From positions 62,001-126,000 of the forward strand of contig UXAT02000051.1 in assembly GCA_900609035.2 (NCBI GenBank): 64,000 nt of DNA, written 5' to 3'. The DNA comes from Candidatus Defluviicoccus seviourii (GTDB lineage Bacteria; Pseudomonadota; Alphaproteobacteria; Rhodospirillales; Defluviicoccaceae). A model generated the notes under the pieces. That model saw nothing but the letters and a program-made list of their open reading frames with translations. It was not told where the DNA came from and made no database searches. The position numbers were made by a program, and so were the translations under genes. This document shows, piece by piece, positions 34,091 through 44,883 of this stretch. Within the stretch, counting starts at the first letter, position 1, and each line of letters starts with the position of its first letter.

Positions 34091-34263
34091 CCCCACCTTC
34101 CCCAGACATCCCTAATGGCGTTAGGCATTTTAGGAGAATTGCCTATCGATGGTAGAAAAAAAACACCGTGAATTGCAGAAATAGCCTTTCCAAACGTGAC
34201 GCGGTTCACACAGTTCACCCTGAAGGGGATTATTATTAGCCCCTTAAGCGTTCATCGCTTGTT
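34091..34263. promoter_or_regulatory. AT-rich region between the small membrane ORF and dprA
   Basis: This segment is markedly AT-rich compared with its surroundings, with a run of eight A near 34153 and an inverted repeat TAGGCA-N12-TGCCTA at 34122-34145. It also has a weak hairpin, AAGGGG with CCCCTT, around 34222-34245, near the dprA stop. It probably holds the promoter of the small membrane protein and the 3' end of the dprA transcript. No coding sequence is seen. Confidence 0.35.
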
Positions 34264-35430
34264 TCAGGAACCAACCGTCGGCGCCAGCAGGGCGACCCGG
34301 TTTCCGGGATGGCGGTCGATCCGGCCTTCCAGTTCCCACTCCATCAGCGCGGTGTGCACGGTGGCGGCCGGCAGCCCGCAGCGGCGCACCAACTCATCGA
34401 CAGGCATCGGCACCGGCGATAGCAGAGCCAGGATCCGGGCGTGCGCGGCCTCGGCCACCACGGCCAATTCGGTCGCCTCAGAAGGCGCATCGACGTTCGG
34501 CACAGGCGCCGCCGCCACGGCGATTATGCGGGGTGCGGCCGGCCGCACCCGGGAACCGGCGGGTGCGAGAACGCTCAAGACATCGTCCACCGATTCGGTG
34601 AGCACGGCGCCCTGGCGGATCAGGTCGTTGCAGCCACGGGCGCGTGGGTCCAAGGGTGAGCCCGGTACAGCGAACACCTCGCGGCCCTGGTCAAGCGCAC
34701 AGCGAGCGGTGATCAGGGATCCCGAATGCAGGTTGGCCTCGATCACCACGACGCCCAGGCTCAACCCCGAGATGAGCCGGTTGCGGCGCGGGAAATGGCG
34801 CGCCTGCGGCGGCATGCCGGCAGGCATTTCGGCAACGATAGCCCCGCCGGCGCCGATGGCATGGTAGAGGTCTGTATTGCTGGGTGGATAGATGACGTCA
34901 GCGCCGCCGGCCAGCACGGCGACGGTGCCGGTCGCCAGCGCGCCCTGGTGCGCGGCGGCGTCAATCCCGCGCGCGAGCCCGGAGACAACGACAAAGCCGG
35001 CGGCGCCCAAGTCGCGGGCCAGCTGCTCGGCAAAGCGTAAGCCGTTCAGGGACGCATTGCGGCTGCCGACGATCGCAACCGCGCGGCGGGCCAGGAGCGC
35101 GGCATCGCCGATCAGGCCCAGCACCGGCGGCGCATCCTCAATCGCGCGCAATAGTGCAGGGTAGTCCGGATCGGCGCTGAACAGCAGCCGGCCGCCGGCA
35201 CGCGCCAGCCTTGCGATCTCGTCCGCAGCGTCCGCGGCGGAGGGAATGCGTACGCCGTTGCGACCGCCCTGGCGCGCCAACGGTGGCAAGGCGGCCAAGG
35301 CGGCGGCGGCCGTCCCATAGCGCTTGAGGAGGCGGTGGAAGGTCACCGGCCCCACGTGCTCTGTGCGGATCAGGCGCAACCAGTCGATCCGCTCGGCCTC
35401 AGTCAGGGGCTGGTACGGGCGCGATGACAT
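34264..35430 (-). CDS. dprA: DNA processing protein DprA
   Basis: A 388-residue DprA/Smf, which binds incoming single-stranded DNA and loads RecA during natural transformation. An N-terminal SAM-like helical domain (about 10-60) is followed by the Rossmann-fold DprA core (AIVGSRNAS, VVSGLARGIDAAAHQGAL, VLAGGADVIYPP, FPRRNRLISGLS, EANLHSGSLITARCALDQGREVFAVPGS). A C-terminal winged-helix (DML1-like) domain ends ELEGRIDRHPGNRVAL. ATG at 35430 with a purine-rich AGGAACTTGGGA upstream. Confidence 0.94.
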   Translation of the reverse strand: MSSRPYQPLTEAERIDWLRLIRTEHVGPVTFHRLLKRYGTAAAALAALPPLARQGGRNGVRIPSAADAADEIARLARAGGRLLFSADPDYPALLRAIEDAPPVLGLIGDAALLARRAVAIVGSRNASLNGLRFAEQLARDLGAAGFVVVSGLARGIDAAAHQGALATGTVAVLAGGADVIYPPSNTDLYHAIGAGGAIVAEMPAGMPPQARHFPRRNRLISGLSLGVVVIEANLHSGSLITARCALDQGREVFAVPGSPLDPRARGCNDLIRQGAVLTESVDDVLSVLAPAGSRVRPAAPRIIAVAAAPVPNVDAPSEATELAVVAEAAHARILALLSPVPMPVDELVRRCGLPAATVHTALMEWELEGRIDRHPGNRVALLAPTVGS

Positions 35431-35636
35431 TCCCAAGTTCCTGTTCGGCAAACCTTGCGCGCGCGAGCGCCGCTGCGGCTACCCCCGTTCGCGGGCAGCC
35501 ATCGCAGGCAGGCGGCGGGTAACGCTTGTGGTATGCTCCCGCACCGGATATGCGGGCGGCGTTCGGGCCGCGAACGGAACCGGCGCCGGTGGGTGGTGCG
35601 TTGACCGGCGAAAGGTGTCACGGGGAGAGAAATGCG

Positions 35637-36539
35637 ATGCGGTGGCAAGGGCGACGGGAGAGTGGCAACGTCGAGGACCGGCGTGGCTCGGGCATGGGCA
35701 GCCGGCTGCCGATCGGCGGCCGTGGTGGCATCATGGGCGGCGGCATCGGCGCCATCATTTTGGTGGTTCTGGCGCTGATCTTCGGCTTCGATCCATCTTT
35801 CCTGTTGCAGATGGGCGGCGGGCCGACTTCCTACGAGCAACCGCAGACGGTACCCGGGGCGGGCGCCATGCCGGGCCAGATCGACGCCGGCGGCAGCGAC
35901 GATCTGAAGCGGTTCGTCGCCGTTGTTCTGGCCGAAACCGAGGATACCTGGAACCAGATCTTCACGGCGTCGAACAAGCAGTATCAGGAGCCGCAGCTGG
36001 TCCTCTTTAATGGCGCGGTCGACTCGGCCTGCGGCTATGCCAGCGCCGCCGTCGGCCCCTTCTATTGCCCGGGCGATCAGAGGGTCTACCTCGACCTCGC
36101 CTTCTTCCGTGAAATGGAGCAGCGCTTCGGCGCCCAGGGCGACTTTGCCAAGGCCTACGTCATCGCTCACGAGGTCGGCCACCATGTGCAGACCCTGCTC
36201 GGCATCTCGCCGCGGGTCGAGGCGATGCAGCGTCAGGTGTCGAAGGTGGAGGCAAACCAGTTGCTGGTCCGACTCGAACTGCAGGCCGACTGCTTCGCCG
36301 GCGTCTGGGCGCACCGCACGCATGCCCGCACCCAAATCCTCGAACAAGGCGACATCGAGGAAGCGCTCAATGCCGCCAATGCGATCGGCGACGACCGCAT
36401 GCAGCGCCGCGCGCAAGGCTATGTGGTGCCGGACTCGTTTACCCACGGCTCATCAGAACAGCGCGTGCGCTGGTTCCGCCGTGGCCTCGAAGCGGGCAAG
36501 CCCGGCGCGTGCGACACTTTCGCCGCGGCCCAGCTGTAG
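35637..36539 (+). CDS. YpfJ-type neutral zinc metallopeptidase
   Basis: A 300-residue protein of the YpfJ/zinc_peptidase family. The N terminus is Arg/Gly-rich, followed by one membrane helix (about 34-52) and a periplasmic catalytic domain. The zincin motif HEVGHHVQ begins at H178. Other conserved parts are TEDTWNQIF, VDSACGYASAAVGPFYCPGD and RLELQADCFAGVWAH, the last giving the third zinc ligand region. Function in bacteria is unproven; it is a likely membrane-anchored protease. GGGGAGAG precedes the ATG at 35637. No operon partner. Confidence 0.9.
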   Translation: MRWQGRRESGNVEDRRGSGMGSRLPIGGRGGIMGGGIGAIILVVLALIFGFDPSFLLQMGGGPTSYEQPQTVPGAGAMPGQIDAGGSDDLKRFVAVVLAETEDTWNQIFTASNKQYQEPQLVLFNGAVDSACGYASAAVGPFYCPGDQRVYLDLAFFREMEQRFGAQGDFAKAYVIAHEVGHHVQTLLGISPRVEAMQRQVSKVEANQLLVRLELQADCFAGVWAHRTHARTQILEQGDIEEALNAANAIGDDRMQRRAQGYVVPDSFTHGSSEQRVRWFRRGLEAGKPGACDTFAAAQL

Positions 36540-36589
36540 CGCACGAGGGACAAGAGCGCGCTCGGACGGCGCGATGACTGCCGCCTAGC

Positions 36590-36621
36590 CTTACCCGCCC
36601 GCGAGCAAGGCGGACGTGTGC
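36590..36621. repeat. Displaced copy of the ackA 3' end (left flank of hicAB)
   Basis: These 32 bases match 37270-37301, the last codons and stop of ackA, at 30 of 32 positions and in the same orientation. Read on the minus strand, the copy would still encode HTSALLAGG and a stop. The hicAB pair lies between the two copies, so this looks like a duplication left by insertion of the module at the ackA end. Confidence 0.75.
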
Positions 36622-36723
36622 CTCAGGAATACGCCTTCAGGGCATTCTGAGCCACGCGCGCTCCTTTCCAGATCGCGTCCACGGAACTTTTTGTCCGGAC
36701 CTGCAGATTGCGCGCGCGTGCGG

Positions 36724-36936
36724 CTACGCTGCGATCTCAATGTACTCGACACAACTGGTGGGTTCCGCAATGGCGATGCCGTCGGAGCGCAAGCCTTCGA
36801 TGTGAAAGGCGATTGCTTCGCGCAGGCGCTCCGCGGCTTCTTCTACGCTGGCACCCGTGGCGACGCAGCCCGGAAGGTCCGGCACATAGCCGGAGAAATT
36901 ATCCCCCGCCCGTTCGATCACGACGGCATAGCGCAT
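36724..36936 (-). CDS. hicB: HicB-family antitoxin
   Basis: A 70-residue HicB antitoxin with the partial RNase-H-like fold: MRYAVVIERAGDNFSGYVPD, then LPGCVATGASVEEAAERLREAIAFHIEGL. No C-terminal DNA-binding domain is present, so it is the short type. The ATG at 36936 fits the family start and has AAGGTGAG upstream; a GTG at 36948 overlapping the hicA stop is the alternative. It should bind and silence the HicA toxin encoded immediately upstream. Confidence 0.87.
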   Translation of the reverse strand: MRYAVVIERAGDNFSGYVPDLPGCVATGASVEEAAERLREAIAFHIEGLRSDGIAIAEPTSCVEYIEIAA

Positions 36937-36944
36937 CGGCCGGC

Positions 36945-37133
36945 TCACCTTTTCAACCCCGCCTGTTTCAAAATGCTGCTCAACGTCCCGGGAGCAAGTT
37001 CATCGCTGCGCTTGCCTGCGATCGTCACCCGCCCCGGTTTCAGCGGATGCTTGAACTGGCGGTGACTGCCCCGCGTGGTCACGAGGATCCAGCCATCCGA
37101 CTTCAGCATGCGGACGACATCCCCGACCTTCAT
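36945..37133 (-). CDS. hicA: HicA-family toxin (mRNA interferase)
   Basis: A 62-residue dsRBD-like HicA toxin that cleaves mRNA when free. The family pattern is clear: MKVGDVVRMLKSDGWILVTT, then the catalytic histidine in RGSHRQFKHP, GRVTIAGK, and a C-terminal SSILKQAGL helix. It is the first gene of the hicAB pair in toxin-first order, lying between ackA and a duplicated fragment of the ackA end. Confidence 0.9.
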   Translation of the reverse strand: MKVGDVVRMLKSDGWILVTTRGSHRQFKHPLKPGRVTIAGKRSDELAPGTLSSILKQAGLKR

Positions 37134-37270
37134 TGGCTCAGGCTAGCAGAACTGCCGCCACCATGGAAGCGACGCTGGGTCGACCAGTTCGCCGCTGAAC
37201 CCGGCCGGCGCGAAGATCCATTGGCAGTGCCCAGGTGGAGAGGAGCCGGCACGGTGCGCGAACTTTGTGC

Positions 37271-38452
37271 TTACACGCCCGCGAGCACGGCGGACGTGTG
37301 CAGCGCGATCATCAGTTCCTCGTCGGTGGGGATGACCCACACCGAGACTTCGCTGTCGGCGCTCGTGATGCACGGGCCGCCGCGGGCGTTGGCGGCGTCA
37401 TCCAGGCGGATGCCGAGCCACGAAGCGGCGCGACACACACGCGCGCGAATGTCGGGCGCGTGCTCGCCGATGCCGGCGGTGAAGACGAGCGCATCCAGGC
37501 CGCCGAGGGCCGCTGTCAGCGCGCCTAAGTGCTTGTTGATGTGGTAGCAGAACAGCGCAATCGCTTGCTCCGCCGCCGGCTCGGCACTCGCCAGGAGATC
37601 GCGCATGTCGTTGGAGATGCCCGAGACCCCCAACAGACCGCACTCCTTGTACAAGAGGCGTTCGATCGCCTTCGCATCCATGCCGAGTGCTTGCATGCAG
37701 TACAAGAGAACGCCCGGATCGAGCGCGCCCGGCCGGGTGCCCATCGGCAGGCCATCCAAGCCGCTGAAGCCGAGTGTGCTCTCGACGCTCGCGCCGTCCT
37801 TGATCGCGCACATGCTGGCACCGCTGCCCAGGTGCGCCACAACGACGCGCGAGGCTGCGGGTGCGAACTGCGGCAGCGTGCGGGCGATGAACTCGTAGGA
37901 AAGGCCATGGAAGCCGTAGCGGCGGACCCCGCGCGCGCGCAAATGTGCCGGCAGCGCCAGCAGCTGCGCCACCGGCGGCAGGGTGCGGTGAAAGGCGTTG
38001 TCGAAGCAGGCGATCTGCGGCAGCTGGGCGTCCAGCCGGCTCAGCGCGCGGATGGCGGCCAGATTGTGCGGCAGGTGCAGCGGGAAGAACGGCACCAGCT
38101 CAGCAATTTCCTCGATGATGGCCGCGGTCAGCAGAGTTGGCCGGTCGTAGGCAGACCCGCCAAACACGACCCGATGGCCGGCCGCGATCAGCCGCGCGCC
38201 AGACGCTTGCGTCCTGATCCACTCCAGGATGAAGGCGATCGCATCCTCATGCGACAGCGCGGAGCCGCGCGGCCAGTCGTGCGTGTCGAGCGTCTTACCT
38301 TCTGCATCCTTGACGGCGAAGAACGGATCGGAGCCAATGCCATCAAGGACGCCCCTGACGAGGAGACGCGGATCGGCGGCTCCGTCGGCCGCGTAGCCGG
38401 CGAACTTGATGCTGGATGAGCCGGCATTGATGACGAGGATCGCGTCCGTCAT
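37271..38452 (-). CDS. ackA: Acetate kinase
   Basis: A 393-residue acetate kinase making acetyl phosphate or ATP. Conserved blocks: ILVINAGSSSIKFAG at the N terminus, AAGHRVVFGGS, CFDNAFHRTLPP, RRYGFHGLSYEFIA, VVAHLGSGASMCAIK, DGLPMGTRPGALDPGV and LVFTAGIGEHAPDIR. It starts 5 bases after the MaoC-Pta gene and is clearly in its operon. The final 10 codons are present a second time 680 bases downstream, beyond hicAB. With the Pta partner it links acetyl-CoA, acetyl phosphate and acetate. Confidence 0.95.
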   Translation of the reverse strand: MTDAILVINAGSSSIKFAGYAADGAADPRLLVRGVLDGIGSDPFFAVKDAEGKTLDTHDWPRGSALSHEDAIAFILEWIRTQASGARLIAAGHRVVFGGSAYDRPTLLTAAIIEEIAELVPFFPLHLPHNLAAIRALSRLDAQLPQIACFDNAFHRTLPPVAQLLALPAHLRARGVRRYGFHGLSYEFIARTLPQFAPAASRVVVAHLGSGASMCAIKDGASVESTLGFSGLDGLPMGTRPGALDPGVLLYCMQALGMDAKAIERLLYKECGLLGVSGISNDMRDLLASAEPAAEQAIALFCYHINKHLGALTAALGGLDALVFTAGIGEHAPDIRARVCRAASWLGIRLDDAANARGGPCITSADSEVSVWVIPTDEELMIALHTSAVLAGV

Positions 38453-38457
38453 CGCCG

Positions 38458-39873
38458 CTACTCGCCGGCCTTCTTAAGCAGCGCCGCGCCTTTACGCTGC
38501 GCCTCGGCGAACAGGACGGCGACGGCACACGACGCCAGCCGGGTCCGCGCGCTGTCGGCGCGGCTGGTCAACACGATCGGCGCCCGTACACCGACGACGA
38601 TCCCGGCGGCCTCGGCATTGGCCATGAAGGTCAGCTGTTTGGCGAGGATGTTGCCGGCTTCGAGATCGGGGACGACCAGGATGTCGGCCTTGCCGGCAAC
38701 CGGCGAGACGATGCCCTTGGTGCGGGCGGCCTCCTCGTCGATGGCGTTGTCGAAGGCGAGCGGCCCGTCAAGGATGCCGCCGGTGATCTGGCCGCGCTCG
38801 GCCATCTTGCACAGCGCTGCGGCCTCGATCGTGGACGGAATCTTGACCGTCACCGTCTCCACCGCCGACAGAATGGCGACTTTCGGCTCGGCGATTCCGA
38901 CCGCGTGCGCGAGCTCGATCGCGTTCTGGACGATGTCGCGCTTCTCTTCGAGCGTCGGCATGATGTTGATGGCGGCATCGGTGACGATGATCGGTCGCGC
39001 GTAGGTCGGCACCGCGATGAGAAAGCAATGGCTAAGTCGGCGCTCGGTGCGCAGGCCAGCCTCCTTGCGCAGCACTTCCGACAACAGCTCGTCCGTGTGC
39101 AGGCTGCCCTTCATCAGCATCTGTGCTTCACCGGTACGCACCAAGCCGACCGCGATCTCGGCGGCGTGGTGGCTGTGGTCGGCTGGCACCAGGGAGCAGG
39201 AGCCGAGGTCGATCCCCGCTTGTGCCGCAAGCGTGCGGATCTTCTTCTCCGGGCCGACCAGGATCGGCGTGATCAGTTTGCGTTCGGCGGCATCGATGGC
39301 ACCGCGCAGGGCATCTTCGCTGCAGGGATGAACGACCGCGCAAGAGGACGGCGGCAGCCCGTCGCACATCCTGAGGAGCTCAAGGTAACGGTCCTCGCGA
39401 CGCAACTGCACCTTCGGCATGTCGGGGCGCGGCAGACGGATCTTGCTGCGCGGCGCCAGGACCTCGCAGGTCCCGGTCATCAGCGCCTCGCCTTTCGCGT
39501 TGGTGAGGCGACAATCGAGGAGTATTTCGCCGGATGCGGCGCGCTTCTCCTTCACGGTCACCGTTGCCGTGACCACCTCGCCGACCGGGATCGGCCGATG
39601 CACGCGCATTGACGCGGCGGTGCTGATCGAGCCGAGACCCGGCAGATGTGAGCCCGCCAGCGTTCCGAACAGGCTTGCGCCCCACATGGTGTGGCCGCCG
39701 CCAAGTGCAAAAATCGAGCTGTCGGCCGGCCCGGGATCGAGATCGATGAGGTTCAGGTTGCCGGTTACCGCCGCCCAGGTCTCGATGTCGTCGTGGCGCA
39801 GTGCCCGACTGATGCTGGCGCTCTCGCCGATCTCGATCTCATCGAAGGTCCGGTTCTCGATCATCTCGACCAT
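38458..39873 (-). CDS. MaoC-like hydratase / phosphate acetyl- or butyryltransferase fusion
   Basis: A 471-residue two-domain protein. Residues 1 to about 150 are a MaoC-type hot-dog domain (FDEIEIGESASISRAL, ALGGGHTMWGASLFGTLAG, NLIDLDPG). Residues about 165-471 are a phosphotransacetylase-like domain (ERKLITPILVGPEKKI, LMKGSLHTDELLSEVL, TDAAINIMPTLEEKRDIVQNAI, VPDLEAGNILAKQL). It is known from databases as bifunctional enoyl-CoA hydratase/phosphate acetyltransferase; the acyl preference is unsettled. The ATG at 39873 has GGGGA upstream, whereas the frame extension to 40041 would run through the next gene. Confidence 0.9.
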   Translation of the reverse strand: MVEMIENRTFDEIEIGESASISRALRHDDIETWAAVTGNLNLIDLDPGPADSSIFALGGGHTMWGASLFGTLAGSHLPGLGSISTAASMRVHRPIPVGEVVTATVTVKEKRAASGEILLDCRLTNAKGEALMTGTCEVLAPRSKIRLPRPDMPKVQLRREDRYLELLRMCDGLPPSSCAVVHPCSEDALRGAIDAAERKLITPILVGPEKKIRTLAAQAGIDLGSCSLVPADHSHHAAEIAVGLVRTGEAQMLMKGSLHTDELLSEVLRKEAGLRTERRLSHCFLIAVPTYARPIIVTDAAINIMPTLEEKRDIVQNAIELAHAVGIAEPKVAILSAVETVTVKIPSTIEAAALCKMAERGQITGGILDGPLAFDNAIDEEAARTKGIVSPVAGKADILVVPDLEAGNILAKQLTFMANAEAAGIVVGVRAPIVLTSRADSARTRLASCAVAVLFAEAQRKGAALLKKAGE

Positions 39874-39904
39874 GCGCGCGTCCCCATCTATAGCGAAGGA
39901 ATGA

Positions 39905-40279
39905 TCATTCTGGCGCGATGTCCTCGGCCGTGAGCCAAGCGATTGCCTTGTCGCGATGGGAAGGCGGAAAGCGGCGCACGGTCGCGGCGCGAAAGACGTC
40001 GGCGATGCGCGCCTGCTCATCCTCCCACTTCGGCTCGGCAAGAATGGCGATCCGCACGACCGAAGCCCAGCTTTTCATGCCGAACTGGGTTCCGACCGAC
40101 TTGGCGCCGGCTTCCCATCCTTCGAGCTCGCTCCAGTCAAGCAGGATGAAATCGCGCCGTTCGTCGTTCAGCAGCGGCCCGATCGCTTCGGCGCAGCGGT
40201 CGATTTCGGCCTCGGAAATCATGTTCGTCATCTTGAGCGCGATCACCCGGTCTTTCCGCAGCGGCAATACCTCGATCAT
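39905..40279 (-). CDS. SpoIIAA-like (STAS/Sec14-type) small protein
   Basis: A 124-residue single-domain protein of the SpoIIAA-like family (LPLRKDRVIALKMTNMISEAEI, RDFILLDWSELEGWEAGAK, VRIAILAEPKWEDEQARIADVF, RDKAIAWL). The fold resembles STAS domains; the function is unknown, possibly ligand or lipid binding. It lies 31 bases upstream of the MaoC-Pta gene on the same strand, suggesting a three-gene operon with ackA. Confidence 0.78.
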   Translation of the reverse strand: MIEVLPLRKDRVIALKMTNMISEAEIDRCAEAIGPLLNDERRDFILLDWSELEGWEAGAKSVGTQFGMKSWASVVRIAILAEPKWEDEQARIADVFRAATVRRFPPSHRDKAIAWLTAEDIAPE

Positions 40280-40508
40280 TAACGTCCCTCCTCACCTTGG
40301 CCTTATGTTGGCGCGTCCACGAACATTAGAAAAAAGCGTGCCTGCGAACAACGGTTCCCCTTGAGCGAGGGAGGGCCGAGCGCGCAGCCGCGATGGCGCT
40401 TGCGGGCGTGGGCGCGGATTGTTGCTTGGGGCGGACCCTACCACGGCGGTCCGGATGCACTACATAGACGTGTGTGAGGTTTTCACGAGCGGGGATCGGA
40501 GAACGGCC

Positions 40509-41174
40509 ATGCGGATATCGCTGTTCAAGCAGCGCAGCCTGCCCTCGGCGGCCGAGGCACTCCCCGGGCGCAGCGACGAGATGGCGGTGCCCGGCCAGCA
40601 TTACGTCTTGGGGACGCCGCTTCGGCCGCCGTTCCCAATTACCTGTGAGCAGGCGGTCTTTGGCTTGGGGTGCTTCTGGGGTGCCGAGCGGCGCTTCTGG
40701 ACGCTGCCGGGCGTCTTCACGACAGCCGTGGGCTATGCCGGCGGCCACACGCCCAATCCCACCTATGAAGAGGTCTGTTCGGGTCACACCGGTCATGCCG
40801 AGGTGGTGCTCGTCGTGTTCGATCCCGCCGTGACCACCTACGGCCAGCTCTTGAAGTGCTTCTGGGAGAGTCACGACCCCAGCCAGGGCATGCGCCAGGG
40901 CAATGACGTCGGCACCCAGTACCGCTCGATCATCCTGACCCACGGGTCGGCCCAGCGCGCCCACGCGGAAGCGATCCTTCGCGTCTACCAGTCGCGGCTG
41001 AGCGCGGCCGGTGGCGCCGCGATCACGACCGAGATCGCCGATGCCGGGCCGTTCTATTATGCCGAAGCCTATCACCAGCAGTATCTGGCCAAGAACCCCG
41101 GCGGCTACTGCGGCCTTGGCGGCACTGGTGTCAGTTGTCCGGCCGATGTGCTGGTGACGGCCGACGCCACTTGA
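40509..41174 (+). CDS. msrA: Peptide methionine-S-sulfoxide reductase A
   Basis: A 221-residue MsrA that repairs methionine-S-sulfoxide. The catalytic GCFWGAER motif and VGYAGG lie in the first half, with [15 protein letters not shown] and the downstream QYRSIIL block. C-terminal cysteines ([14 protein letters not shown]) provide the resolving thiols. The N-terminal ~45 residues ([16 protein letters not shown]) are the usual extension of the longer MsrA type. The start at 40509 is preceded by GGAG, and the frame extension to 40419 is not supported. The gene is monocistronic. Confidence 0.95.
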   Translation: MRISLFKQRSLPSAAEALPGRSDEMAVPGQHYVLGTPLRPPFPITCEQAVFGLGCFWGAERRFWTLPGVFTTAVGYAGGHTPNPTYEEVCSGHTGHAEVVLVVFDPAVTTYGQLLKCFWESHDPSQGMRQGNDVGTQYRSIILTHGSAQRAHAEAILRVYQSRLSAAGGAAITTEIADAGPFYYAEAYHQQYLAKNPGGYCGLGGTGVSCPADVLVTADAT

Positions 41175-41416
41175 TCAGGCGGCCGCACTGAGCCACTGAG
41201 GCGGGCCACTGGTGTTCGAATCGGACGGCGGGTGTGGCCGGCCCGGCAACACGCGCGCTTTTCCGAGCCAAATACTGCGATTGGGGAGTTGACGCGGCCG
41301 TGCAAAGGCGGCATGGATGCCGCCGCCTCGGCGAGGGCGAGCCGTTACCGAGGCACGCGTGACGGCGCCTGCCTGCCGGCATGCAGGTCTCAAACCGTGC
41401 TGTGGGTTGGATCGTG

Positions 41417-41590
41417 ATGCGAAAGAAGCAACGGATCTTCATTCGCCGCCGCCAAGGCAACCGCCGGACCGTGCTGCTGGCTACCTTGGTGTTGCTCGGC
41501 TTGGCGATCTGGGCGGGCACGGCGCAAGACCCGCAGCTGCCGCCGATCTACCTGAAAGCGGCCCCGGTCGACACTGAAGCCGGCCGCTGA
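41417..41590 (+). CDS. Small basic single-pass membrane protein
   Basis: A 57-residue frame starting MRKKQRIFIRRRQGNRR, followed by one hydrophobic helix (VLLATLVLLGLAIWAG) and a short periplasmic-type tail (DPQLPPIYLKAAPVD). The positive-inside pattern indicates a genuine membrane protein. An upstream ATG at 41381 is possible. The ribosome-binding site is weak (GGTTGGA). No family is recognised. The 240 bases ahead of it hold no other gene. Confidence 0.5.
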   Translation: MRKKQRIFIRRRQGNRRTVLLATLVLLGLAIWAGTAQDPQLPPIYLKAAPVDTEAGR

Positions 41591-41673
41591 ATTCACCCTC
41601 CTGAAGCCTTCATCCCAGCTTGCTTCACGCGTGAGACATAAGCGCTCGCGCCTTATGGCTTGAGCACGCCTCC

Positions 41674-43842
<2,169 letters not shown>

Positions 43843-44116
43843 CGGGAGTCCTTGAGATGTCGCGGCGGGCACGGTGCGCAGGCAACGGCAGCGGCAGGAA
43901 GCGCCACCCTACCCTGCTTTCACCCCGCCGCCAACCCAGAGGCGGGCTCTCCCTGGCAGAGGGTGGCCAGCCTGCGCCGGCCATGACGATAAAGGGGCGC
44001 ATCTCTTCCCAAAAAAGCACGTCATGCGCGGGCCCCGAAGCCTCTTAGTTACGGTCTTGGTTGACAAGATGCGCTGGACATGGGCATTTATATTTCAACT
44101 CGTGGAGACATTCAAG

Positions 44117-44572
44117 ATGGGGGCCAATATGCGTCGTTTGGCAATTTTCGGTTCGATCTTAATGCTGCTTGGCTGCGCAACAACACATGAAGGATCTGAA
44201 CTCGTTGATGAGCAAATTCAGAAAATAAAGATTGGTGTGACAAAAAAAGATCAGATTATTTCTCTGTTTGGTCAGCCTCAGCAGCAGGGCATGGGGTTCA
44301 TAACGCCGGTACCTCCAGATACCGCTAACCCAACGTACACTAATAGAATTTCTGTGGAACGCTCTAATTCGCCGCGGGACGGAGAGACCCTAATTTACGT
44401 GGATGCAACTAAAGTAATAAAGGGGTTTGGACTCGTTGACTATTCCGAGAGATCGCTCAACGTCTATCTTGTCAAAGGCGTCGTCTCGGAGTGTATTCTT
44501 GCAAGCACACGTTTCGGGCAGGAAGGTAGTTCTCGCCAGGAACAGCGATGCGGCCAGCCCGCGAACCATTAA
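44117..44572 (+). CDS. AT-rich gene for a BamE/SmpA-like lipoprotein
   Basis: A 151-residue predicted lipoprotein with lipobox LLGC at cysteine 20. After it, DEQIQKIKIGVTKKDQIISLFGQP has the helix-turn and G-x-[ST]-x-x-x-[VI] pattern of the SmpA/OmlA/BamE fold, followed by beta strands (GETLIYVDAT, RSLNVYLVKGVVSEC). Its DNA is strikingly AT-rich: only 20 of the 60 bases at 44221-44280 are G or C, unlike the rest of the window, so recent transfer is likely. Alternative start at 44129. It lies immediately before a hic toxin-antitoxin pair. Confidence 0.72.
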   Translation: MGANMRRLAIFGSILMLLGCATTHEGSELVDEQIQKIKIGVTKKDQIISLFGQPQQQGMGFITPVPPDTANPTYTNRISVERSNSPRDGETLIYVDATKVIKGFGLVDYSERSLNVYLVKGVVSECILASTRFGQEGSSRQEQRCGQPANH

Positions 44573-44679
44573 GCGGCAAGCGGTGTATCGGTCCACGGAG
44601 TGCCACGGGCGGCGACTGTGCCGGCGATGCGGATTGAGGCGATGGGACCTGCCGTCGTGATGGGAAGGACAAGCCGTCG

Positions 44680-44883
44680 ATGAAGCTCAAAGTCATTGTC
44701 CACGAAGCCGAAGAGGGAGGCTACTGGGCCGAGGTCCCGGCCATACCCGGCTGCGCCACCCAAGGTGAAACCTTCGAGGCGTTGCTGAGCAATCTTTATG
44801 AGGCTGTGGAGGGCTGTTTGTCAGTCGATGTCGCCCCGCCCTCGGCCAGCGCGGGGACCAGAGTGGTCGAAATCGCCGTATGA
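44680..44883 (+). CDS. hicB: HicB-family antitoxin (second locus)
   Basis: A 67-residue HicB-like antitoxin: MKLKVIVHEAEEGGYWAEVPAIPGCATQGETFEALLSNLYEAVEGCL, the single partial RNase-H-like domain. GGAAGGA lies about 11 bases before the ATG. Its stop overlaps the hicA start as ATGA. The order here is antitoxin first, opposite to the locus at 36.7-37.1 kb, and the sequences of the two pairs are clearly different. Confidence 0.87.
   Translation: MKLKVIVHEAEEGGYWAEVPAIPGCATQGETFEALLSNLYEAVEGCLSVDVAPPSASAGTRVVEIAV

Noticed and set aside
33811..34218. 135-codon minus-strand frame around the small membrane ORF
   Set aside because: Low-complexity Ser/Arg-rich product in a different frame from the better-supported 41-residue ORF, with no start signal.
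41205..41235. GTTCGAATC resembling a tRNA T-loop
   Set aside because: The flanking bases do not form a T-stem, and no acceptor, D or anticodon arm can be drawn upstream.
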